Source: Rikenellaceae bacterium (GTDB lineage Bacteria > Bacteroidota > Bacteroidia > Bacteroidales > Rikenellaceae). From it: 42,542 bases of DNA. This document shows positions 8,658 through 15,428 of this stretch, in pieces. A model generated the notes under the pieces. That model was not told the DNA's origin and searched no databases. It saw nothing but the letters and a program-made list of their open reading frames with translations. A program made the translations under genes and the position numbers. The stretch covers positions 1 to 42,542 of the forward strand of contig JAJBVT010000051.1 in the NCBI GenBank assembly GCA_020859685.1. Reading direction: 5' to 3'. Positions within the stretch are counted from its first letter, which is position 1. Every line of letters begins with the position of its first letter.

Positions 8658-8777
8658 TCTTGCTGTATTCGGTAGAGAGGTGACTCCGGTCGGCAAATTT
8701 AACCAAATGTACCGATTTATCCGCATCTCCGGTGTATGGGATTACGGGCTTAGGTGGTTTTTACGCGGATGTGCCTT

Positions 8778-8799
8778 ACCCGGTTATCGTTTACCGGGT
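8778..8799 (-). terminator. Hairpin downstream of the mnmA-like gene
   Basis: ACCCGGT (8778-8784) pairs perfectly with ACCGGGT (8793-8799) around an 8-base loop, 27 bp past the mnmA stop in its direction of transcription. There is no T tract on the minus strand, so termination is only suggested. Confidence 0.35.
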
Positions 8800-8825
8800 T
8801 GGGTGTGTTTCGGAAAGACCCATGG

Positions 8826-9956
8826 TTATGCAAAACCGGAAAGCCATCCGCCCCCGACAACGAGGTCGCCGTCGTAGAATACCACGGGCTGGCCGACGGC
8901 CGGTGCCCATGCCGGTTCCGTGAGGTCGAGGATTAACCGGCTCATGCTTCCGGTTCCCGTTTTATCCACGGGATGGTTTGGAAGGTACCCGGTATCCATT
9001 ACACAGTCCCGGATGTTATTCCTGGGGTTCTGCGTAAAATGCGCTCCGCCCCGGGGATTCCGGCCGATGCCCCGTATCCATATTTCGGGGATAAAATTAC
9101 CATGCAGGCGGTCGCCGATAATGATGCAGTTCTCCAAAACCAGACGGCTCGAAAATAACTCGTCACCGGGCCCGGTGATAACCCGGTTTCGGGCCGCGTC
9201 GATTCCCATCACGGCCCAGCCGGACGGCAGCGACAGGCCCCTCTTTTGCCCCGGAGTGTAGAACGCGCATCCGTCGTGACGGCCTACGGGATTGCCCGCT
9301 CGGTCGGTTACCTCGCCCGGGCGGCAGGAGGGGTGGTCGCCCGCCCGGTGGCGCAGGAACCCGCGGTAATCACTTCCGCCGAGGAAGCAGACTCCCATAC
9401 TCTCTTTTTGGACCGGTGCTGCGGCGCGAGCGACAACCTCGCTTTTGATTTCGCCGCCCATCGGCGTGAGCGCCATCGCGAGTGCCTCCTGCGGCACCAT
9501 CCAGAGGTAATAGGACTGGTCCTTTGCCGCGTCCGCCGCCCGGGTAACGAAATGATTACCGCCGGATTCTGTAAGCCGGAAGTAGTGGCCGGTGGCGATA
9601 TGGTCGAAACCGTTGCCCGTGGCATACTCGTACAGAAATTTCCATTTGACAAGCGGGTTGCAGACGGTGCACGGGGCGGGGGTGCATCCGGAGAGGTACT
9701 CCGCGGTGAAGTAGTCCGCCACGCTCCTCCGGAATGCTTCGCGTACATCGAGTATTTTGCAATGGATGCCGATAGATTGTGCTCTGGCCCGGGCGCTGCG
9801 GAGAAATTCGCCGTCGCCGGTCATATCCAGAACGAGGGCTTCGACGCTGTAACCCAACCCGGACAGTTTGACTGCCGAATAGCAACTGTCGGTGCCTCCG
9901 CTGAATGCCAGCACTACTCTTTTGCCTTTTCCCGTATTTTCGGTATGGAGCGGCAT
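8826..9956 (-). CDS. mnmA: tRNA 2-thiouridylase, MnmA family
   Basis: MnmA places sulfur at C2 of the wobble uridine (s2U34) of tRNA Lys, Glu and Gln, using ATP and a persulfide relay. The 376-residue protein has the PP-loop SGGTDS (residues 19-24), the first catalytic-cysteine motif TPAPCTVCN (~92-100) and a second cysteine motif GVCFLGGSDYRGFL. In the usual MnmA the PP-loop reads SGGVDS and the N-terminal part is more conserved, so this may be the divergent second MnmA-type paralogue that many Bacteroidetes carry. The start is the only in-frame ATG ahead of the PP-loop. A terminator lies only 18 bp upstream. Confidence 0.88.
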   Translation of the reverse strand: MPLHTENTGKGKRVVLAFSGGTDSCYSAVKLSGLGYSVEALVLDMTGDGEFLRSARARAQSIGIHCKILDVREAFRRSVADYFTAEYLSGCTPAPCTVCNPLVKWKFLYEYATGNGFDHIATGHYFRLTESGGNHFVTRAADAAKDQSYYLWMVPQEALAMALTPMGGEIKSEVVARAAAPVQKESMGVCFLGGSDYRGFLRHRAGDHPSCRPGEVTDRAGNPVGRHDGCAFYTPGQKRGLSLPSGWAVMGIDAARNRVITGPGDELFSSRLVLENCIIIGDRLHGNFIPEIWIRGIGRNPRGGAHFTQNPRNNIRDCVMDTGYLPNHPVDKTGTGSMSRLILDLTEPAWAPAVGQPVVFYDGDLVVGGGWLSGFA

Positions 9957-9973
9957 AATTTATGACGGACAAT

Positions 9974-9997
9974 AAAAAACCCGCTTCGAAAGCGGGT
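9974..9997 (-). terminator. Intrinsic terminator of the DUF3276 gene
   Basis: ACCCGCTT (9979-9986) pairs with AAGCGGGT (9990-9997) with a 3-base loop; on the minus strand it is followed by six Us (A run 9974-9979). It is the first strong terminator after the DUF3276 gene and lies just upstream of the mnmA start. Confidence 0.85.
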
Positions 9998-10128
9998 ATA
10001 TGTTTTACTGTATATTTATCGGGACCCGGGACCCGGCTACTGGGCCGGGCGGTCCTATAATCCGGTCAAAACAGCAGTGACCTCAGGTCCGGGCCCTTAT
10101 CCGGAACCCGGATTAAGCCCAGAAGCTT

Positions 10129-10482
10129 TTACAACCTCTCGAACTCTTCGTCCACCCCGGCCGGAGCGGCCAAAGCCTCTTCTTCCTGCTGGCGGAAAAA
10201 TTCCGGTTTGTGCTCTTTTATATAACTTATCACCTCTTCCAACCCGTCGCTGAACTTGGCAAAGTCTTCCTTATAGAGGTAAAGTTTGTGCTTGTCGTAA
10301 ACGAAAGAACCGTCCTTCATCTGCTTCTTGCGGCTCTCGGTTATGGTGAGGAAATAGTCGTCGTTGCGTGTGGCCTTCACATCGAAAAAATAGGTCCTCC
10401 GGCCGGCCCTAACCGCTTTAGAGTATACTTCCTCTCCGCCTTCGACGTCCGATTCCCTCCTGAAGTCCATATTGTCTGCCAT
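10129..10482 (-). CDS. DUF3276 / PUR-family nucleic-acid-binding protein
   Basis: A protein of about 117 residues with the one-repeat PUR fold signature of Bacteroidetes DUF3276 proteins: EEVYSKAVRAGRRTYFFDVK, then DYFLTITESRK and KLYLYKEDFAKFSDGL. A related Borrelia PUR-alpha homologue binds single-stranded DNA and RNA, which is the basis for the likely role. It ends in an acidic Glu/Ala tail. The start at 10482 (MADNMDF) is preferred over the 19-residue longer frame, whose extension is hydrophobic and not family-like. It is followed by its own terminator. Confidence 0.88.
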   Translation of the reverse strand: MADNMDFRRESDVEGGEEVYSKAVRAGRRTYFFDVKATRNDDYFLTITESRKKQMKDGSFVYDKHKLYLYKEDFAKFSDGLEEVISYIKEHKPEFFRQQEEEALAAPAGVDEEFERL

Positions 10483-10587
10483 ACTAACGGGTGTTTGATA
10501 GTTCCGGACAAATATATGGAAAAAATACCCGGACTGCAAACAATCGGGCCGAAAAGTAATTTACATGCAGGCAGTTGGCCGGTCCGG

Positions 10588-12198
10588 TCAGATTGCGTCC
10601 GTGGCTATCCCGGCAGCCTCCGAATCCCAGTTACCGATAATTTCGAGGGCCTTTTCCACTACCGGATCGGTGGTGTTGGCAATAACGTATGCGCCAGTCT
10701 CCCCGTAAAGGGTCCGGGCAAGGTAGACCTTCAGCCTTTCGGCGATATCGTCGCGCGAAAGGGCCCAGTCTTCGGCCACGAACTCCACCTCGCGCTGCTC
10801 TCCCAATTCCCGCAACTCGGTAAGCATGGATTCGGGAACGGTGTACAGGTCGCGGAACTCTCTGACCGTCGGGTATTGCGAAAGCAGTTGTCTGCGGCTG
10901 CGGTCGAGCGTACGGTTGCTCAGTTCGAAAATGACCCCTTTGCGGATAAGGGCCGCGTAATAGTCCGAGTAGGCCGAGGTGTCTGCCGGAACATAGTAAT
11001 CCGGATAGATGCCGCCCCCTTCATAAACGCTCTTGCCCAGCCTGAGGGTGGTAAACCGGAGGGAGTCGGCCGTGTTCAGGGTGTCGGCGTAGCCGGTCGC
11101 GAAGCGGTTGGCGAAGTCCTCGTAATAGTCCGAGCCGTGGCCTTTCTCGAACGGCCGCTGTATGGCCCGCCCGGTGGGGGTGAGGTATTTGGATACGGTG
11201 ATATTAACCGCCGAGCCGTCGGGGAGAGGGAACTGCCTTTGTACCAGCCCTTTGCCGAAACTTCGGCGACCCACGATTACCGCCCGGTCCCAATCCTGCA
11301 GGGCGCCCGCCACGATTTCACTTGCCGAAGCAGAAAACTCGTCGATAAGCACAACCACCTTTCCACGCAGAAACGTACCCGGCGAGGTGGCTTTGTACTG
11401 TTCCGAAGCGACCGTCCGCCCCTCGGTGGAAACCACGAGGGACCCGCGCGGCAGGAAGAAGTTCGACAGGTCGATGGCCTGGTTCAGCAGGCCCCCGCTG
11501 TTGCCCCGCAGGTCGAGAATCAGGGCCTGCGGCGAGTCGAAGTTACCGAATGCTTCCTTAAATTCGTTTATAGTGGTATGCGCGAAGCGGTTGACCCTTA
11601 TGTATCCCACACCCGGGCTTATCATATATGAGGCGTCGATGGACTCGATGGGTATGTCGTCGCGGATTATACGGAAATTCAGCTTCTCTTTTTCGCCGGG
11701 CCGGACCACCTCGATATTCACTGCCGTACCCTTCGGGCCCCGGAGCAGTTTGACGGCCTCGTTCTGCCTCAGACCCACAATGTTCTGCCCGTCAACCGTG
11801 ACGATACGGTCGTTAGGGTACAGTCCGACGGTTTCGGAGGGGCCGCCGTTTACCACATTCGCCACATGAAGTGTGTCGTTGAGAGTATTTATCTGCACTC
11901 CGATACCGGAAAATTTACCGTCGAACGATTCGGTAACCTCCACCATGTCCACCGGCGATATGTAGCTCGAATGGGGGTCGAGTTCGGCGAGTATATCCTT
12001 GATTGCCGTCTCGATGAGGTCGGCATTGTCGATCGACTCGATATAGGAACCGTTGAGGTACCGGTAGAAGTATTGGAATTTCTCCAGTTGGAGGTTTGAG
12101 TCGTTGGTCGCGGCCGACGAGCTTCTGCGGAGTATGGACTGTGTGTGACCTGCCAGAGGCAGCACGGCAAGGAGAATGTATAGGATGTATTTTTTCAT
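10588..12198 (-). CDS. S41 family C-terminal processing protease (CtpA/Prc type)
   Basis: An exported serine protease of 536 residues. It has a signal peptide (MKKYILYILLAVLPLAGHTQ), an N-terminal S41 region, a PDZ domain (about 85-165, with FSGIGVQI and VGLYPNDRIVTVDG) and the tail-specific protease domain. By alignment with E. coli Prc spacing, the catalytic dyad is Ser291 in EFSASASEIVAG and Lys316 in SFGKGLVQ; LDLRGNSGG is the usual oxyanion-region motif. It is expected in the periplasm, cleaving C-termini of envelope proteins. The downstream distance to the DUF3276 gene is 105 bp on the same strand. Substrates cannot be inferred. Confidence 0.95.
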   Translation of the reverse strand: MKKYILYILLAVLPLAGHTQSILRRSSSAATNDSNLQLEKFQYFYRYLNGSYIESIDNADLIETAIKDILAELDPHSSYISPVDMVEVTESFDGKFSGIGVQINTLNDTLHVANVVNGGPSETVGLYPNDRIVTVDGQNIVGLRQNEAVKLLRGPKGTAVNIEVVRPGEKEKLNFRIIRDDIPIESIDASYMISPGVGYIRVNRFAHTTINEFKEAFGNFDSPQALILDLRGNSGGLLNQAIDLSNFFLPRGSLVVSTEGRTVASEQYKATSPGTFLRGKVVVLIDEFSASASEIVAGALQDWDRAVIVGRRSFGKGLVQRQFPLPDGSAVNITVSKYLTPTGRAIQRPFEKGHGSDYYEDFANRFATGYADTLNTADSLRFTTLRLGKSVYEGGGIYPDYYVPADTSAYSDYYAALIRKGVIFELSNRTLDRSRRQLLSQYPTVREFRDLYTVPESMLTELRELGEQREVEFVAEDWALSRDDIAERLKVYLARTLYGETGAYVIANTTDPVVEKALEIIGNWDSEAAGIATDAI

Positions 12199-12274
12199 TG
12201 CGTTTTTTTTACACCGGATAAGCCCTGCGGGGACCCCGGCAAAATATTGAATAAACTTTATGGCAGAGAGCGGG

Positions 12275-12365
12275 TCCGGTTTTGTGGTCCAGCTCGGTTC
12301 TTGCGGTCCTGCCGGTTCTTGCGGTCCAGCCGGTTCCTGTGGTCCTGTCCGGTTTGTGTAGCCCG
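12275..12365. repeat. Degenerate ~18-bp tandem repeat between hisS and the S41 gene
   Basis: About five copies of a unit close to CCGGTTCTTGCGGTCCTG run head to tail from 12275 to 12365 (the second, third and fourth are the best preserved). Copies differ at a few positions. The rest of 12199-12604 is pyrimidine/G-rich spacer built from CCGGTT and GGTCC words, with no plausible gene. The S41 promoter must lie in this gap but I could not place it. Confidence 0.7.
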
Positions 12366-12604
12366 GTTCAATCGGTAGTTCTGTTCGGTCGGTGTGGAAC
12401 TTCCCGGATGGTTTGTGAACCTGCCCGGTTAGTCCAGTTAGACCGGCCTGTTCAGTCTCTCCGGTCGGTTTTCCTTGTCCGGTGTCCGGTCGTCCGGAGT
12501 GGAAGTCGCTGTTCGTTTACGCCAGCCCGGGTAAGTCCCATATTGTACTTCACCGGGCAGGCATTGCATTAATTCGGGCGTCGGTATGGCGTAACCGGCT
12601 CCGA

Positions 12605-13966
12605 CTACATGGAAACCGCCCCGGCGACGGTGCCCAGCCTAACCGTCTGCTGGTCGCCGGTGCGCATATTTTTTACCACAGCTGTACCGGATGCCAATTC
12701 GTCGCTGCCGATAATAACAACGTATGGGATGGACCGTTTATTGGCATAGTCCATCTGCTTCTTTATTTTAGCGCTGTCGGGATATATTTCCGAAGGAATC
12801 CCCGCGCTTCTCACGGCGGCAAGCTCCTTCATGGCGGCAAGCTCTTCGGCGGGCCCGAAATTTAGGAACAGCACATGGGTGGTCACGGTCGCCTCCTCGG
12901 GGAACAGCCCGAGGCCGTTCATCACGTCGTATATCCGGTCCGCCCCGAACGATATCCCGACACCCGGGGTGTCCGGCATGCCGAATATACCCGTAAGGTC
13001 GTCGTAGCGCCCCCCGCCGCAGATACTCCCTATCTGGAAATCGTTGGCTTTGACCTCGAAAATAGTGCCCGTATAGTAGTTCAAACCGCGTGCCAGCGAC
13101 AGGTCGACCTCCAGGTTGCCGTCCAGCCCCAAAGTGCAGCAATATCCGAGCAGTTTCTCCATTTCGGCAATGCCCTCCAACCCGGTATCGGACTCCTTGA
13201 TTGAATTCTTCAATAGGTTGAGCTTCGCTGTGTTGTCGCCTTCGAGTTTAAGTATCGGTTTAAGTTTTCCGATCGCTTCCGGAGAGATTTCTCGGGCCGC
13301 CAGCTCCTCACAGACGGCCTCCATGCCAATCTTGTCTATCTTGTCTATGGCGATGGTAATGTCCATCATCCTGTCGGCGTGGCCGATGGCTTGGGCTATT
13401 CCGGCAAGTATCTTACGGTTGTTGAGTTTGACGGTAACGGATATGCCTAACCGGTCGAAAACCTTGTCCACTATCTGTACCAGCTCCGCCTCGTTCAAAA
13501 GACTGCGGCTTCCGACTATATCCACGTCGCACTGGTAGAACTCCCGGTAACGGCCCTTCTGCGGCCGGTCGGCACGCCATACGGGCTGTACCTGATAACG
13601 GCGGAACGGAAAGACGATATCGCCCCTGTGCTGTACCACGTAACGGGCGAAGGGCACCGTAAGGTCGTAACGCAGGCCCTTTTCCGATATCTTGGTGGCG
13701 GTCGCCGCCGGGTTGCCGAGGTCGGAGGGCTTCAGTTCCCGGGTGAAATCGCCCGAGTTGAGGATGCGGAACAGCAGCTTGTCGCCCTCCTCTCCGTACT
13801 TGCCCAGCAGGGTGGAGAGGTTCTCCATCGCCGGGGTCTCCAGCGGCAGAAATCTGTGGGTGCGGAAGACGTCCTTTATGATGTCGAACATATAGTTGCG
13901 GCGCGACATTTCGGCCGGTGAAAAATCCCTTGTTCCTTTAGGTATTGACGGTTTGGTGATTGCCAT
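12605..13966 (-). CDS. hisS: Histidyl-tRNA synthetase
   Basis: This class II synthetase charges tRNA-His. The 453-residue protein opens with PKGTRDFSP, has class II motif 2 ([17 protein letters not shown] around residue 136-152), the histidine-specific [28 protein letters not shown], motif 3 ([12 protein letters not shown]) and a C-terminal anticodon-binding domain. The length is typical of the Bacteroidetes form. It ends in TAG; eleven further in-frame codons before the next stop show no conserved character. It is probably a single-gene transcript, as both flanks are long spacers. Confidence 0.97.
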   Translation of the reverse strand: MAITKPSIPKGTRDFSPAEMSRRNYMFDIIKDVFRTHRFLPLETPAMENLSTLLGKYGEEGDKLLFRILNSGDFTRELKPSDLGNPAATATKISEKGLRYDLTVPFARYVVQHRGDIVFPFRRYQVQPVWRADRPQKGRYREFYQCDVDIVGSRSLLNEAELVQIVDKVFDRLGISVTVKLNNRKILAGIAQAIGHADRMMDITIAIDKIDKIGMEAVCEELAAREISPEAIGKLKPILKLEGDNTAKLNLLKNSIKESDTGLEGIAEMEKLLGYCCTLGLDGNLEVDLSLARGLNYYTGTIFEVKANDFQIGSICGGGRYDDLTGIFGMPDTPGVGISFGADRIYDVMNGLGLFPEEATVTTHVLFLNFGPAEELAAMKELAAVRSAGIPSEIYPDSAKIKKQMDYANKRSIPYVVIIGSDELASGTAVVKNMRTGDQQTVRLGTVAGAVSM

Positions 13967-14098
13967 CGCTTATCTTGACTATAACTTTTAAATGGATGAT
14001 TTCGTAAAGAGGGGGACCATAGTATTACTGAATAAATATACCCGGCCATATCCGGATAATTTAAACAAAACACAAATTTAATCTTTTTTTCGGTATCG

Positions 14099-14450
14099 TT
14101 TACCGGTCGGACGCCTTTATCCGGGTGGGATTGCAGTAGGCTGAATTTTCTTGCCCGATTATGCTGTGACGCAAGCTATCTCCCGGAGGGACAGGCGTGG
14201 TTCTATGTGGACCTTGCCTGCGACCTCGCGGCCCGAAAGATCGGCAGTAGGGACGAATTTGCCCGCAGTTACCTTATCGGCCGGGCTATGTGGGGCGGGG
14301 CGGAGAGCGATAACAGCGGTATCTCCGATATCGCCAGGCATCTGCTCGAGGACCCTGAAAGCTCGTGGGTTTTTGCCCATCAGATTCGATCCTTCAGTCT
14401 ATGGTATTTGTCTGGCATACGGTCCGTTCGTACGGGTTCGGAGGAGGTAA
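14099..14450 (+). pseudogene. Protein-like coding fragment of unknown family
   Basis: A plus-strand frame open from about 14099 reads as a convincing protein segment between about 14162 and 14420: it contains SYLPEGQAWFYVDLACDLAA, then FARSYLIGRAMWGGAES and DPESSWVFAHQIRSFSLWYL. Roughly two thirds of third codon positions are G or C, as in real genes nearby. No other gene covers this stretch, so it is not a shadow. There is no good ATG start: the first in-frame start is a GTG at 14207, well inside the readable part. The frame then runs antisense into the GIY-YIG gene. I do not recognise the family. It may be a remnant gene or chance. Confidence 0.35.
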
Positions 14451-14484
14451 ACGCTCTTGCATCTTTTTTATCCGGGTCCGGCTG

Positions 14485-15138
14485 TTATTCCTCTTCGATA
14501 GGGTATGTCTCGTCGTATATATCCGACAGGCACCGGCCATTATAGTACCAGTGCGGGCATGGGGCGATATTGTGATCAAGGTTCTTAATTTTACGGGTGA
14601 GGGCGGAAAGTGAGTACTCTTCACCATGGTGCAATATCTTTTTGGGCGAACAAACTTCTGCCTCCGGGACGTCGGAACCCTCACCGAACCGGATTACAGC
14701 ACCTACGGGAATGCCCATTTCTAAAAAGTCCAGCGCCGGCCGTTGACGGCGTTTGAATCTTGCCCGCGAAGCCTTGTCCTCCGTCGTAAGATCTTCGTCT
14801 ATTTCCCGGTTCACCTCTTCGGTTATCTCCTTCCTGTCGAACAACTCGAGTATTGCGACGGCCTGCATGGGGTCGATTCGGAAAAATTCACGCACCGGGT
14901 GGACCCTCGACGGTGCAAACGCTTGATGAAGAGCCTTCTCTATCTTCGGGCAATCCTTTGCGGAGACGGTACAGGCGTAATTGCATTCGAACGGTACCGG
15001 GACACCCGTACTGAACAGCTCCCGCATCCGCTCCTCTATATTGTCGCGGTTTGTCATTCCGATTTTAACGATGCCCGGCATAGCGGGGTTCGTAAGTACG
15101 TATACTATACCCGAATTGTTTAGCCCGTTCTTCTTCAT
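14485..15138 (-). CDS. GIY-YIG nuclease-fold protein (T5orf172/MUG113-like)
   Basis: A 217-residue protein. The N-terminal domain (about 10-100) is a GIY-YIG fold of the T5orf172/MUG113 type: GIVYVLTNPAMPGIVKIGMT supplies the two strand motifs (VYV and VKIG), then IEERMRELFSTGVP and EKALHQAF. After a charged linker (110-140) a C-terminal beta-rich segment (GIPVGAVIRF, EEYSLSALTRKI, ...HWYYNGRCLSDIYDETYP) resembles the small domain seen after GIY-YIG modules in many bacterial proteins, and more loosely RAMA-type domains of modification enzymes. A role in DNA processing or defence is possible but unproven. It stands alone between long spacers, flanked by protein-like fragments. Confidence 0.82.
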   Translation of the reverse strand: MKKNGLNNSGIVYVLTNPAMPGIVKIGMTNRDNIEERMRELFSTGVPVPFECNYACTVSAKDCPKIEKALHQAFAPSRVHPVREFFRIDPMQAVAILELFDRKEITEEVNREIDEDLTTEDKASRARFKRRQRPALDFLEMGIPVGAVIRFGEGSDVPEAEVCSPKKILHHGEEYSLSALTRKIKNLDHNIAPCPHWYYNGRCLSDIYDETYPIEEE

Positions 15139-15181
15139 AAAATATTCACCTGATGCCGTAAAGTTAATGATTTAAAATTAT

Positions 15182-15361
15182 ATCGGTTCTTTTATCGAAT
15201 ATGTAAATACGGAACTTACGGATTTCCACGACAAGCCGGATTACCACAACTATATGGTATTCGGAACCGGAAGCGGCCACGGGCTTCGGGCTTGCGGTGA
15301 CGGGCAGGTTTCAGTGCGGCCTATATCTCCGGCGGATAGTTGGCCACCATCGGGCATATAG
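15182..15361 (+). pseudogene. Protein-like coding fragment of unknown family
   Basis: Just upstream of the GIY-YIG gene, on the plus strand, a 59-codon frame reads like real protein: it contains FIEYVNTELTDFHDKPDYHN, then YMVFGTGSGHGLRACGDGQV and ends SPADSWPPSGI followed by TAG. A TAA stop lies only two codons before it, and no start codon precedes the convincing part. I do not recognise it. It may be the remnant of a gene broken by local rearrangement; chance cannot be excluded for so short a frame. Confidence 0.3.
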
Positions 15362-15373
15362 GACTCAGATGAA

Positions 15374-15402
15374 GCAAGCCGTCCCGAAAGGGGACGGCTT
15401 GC
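15374..15402 (-). terminator. Strong hairpin after the GH106-like gene
   Basis: A perfect 12-bp stem (GCAAGCCGTCCC, 15374-15385, with 15391-15402) and a 5-base loop lies 27 bp past the gene's stop. The minus-strand 3' flank is TTCATCTG with no U run, so it is an atypical terminator or 3'-protecting hairpin. Confidence 0.5.
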
Positions 15403-15428
15403 ATAAAAAAGTGGGGAGTCTATAAACG

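Noticed and set aside
15374-15402. A terminator for a plus-strand gene
   Set aside because: The plus-strand 3' side is followed by A residues, not T, and only a doubtful short fragment precedes it.
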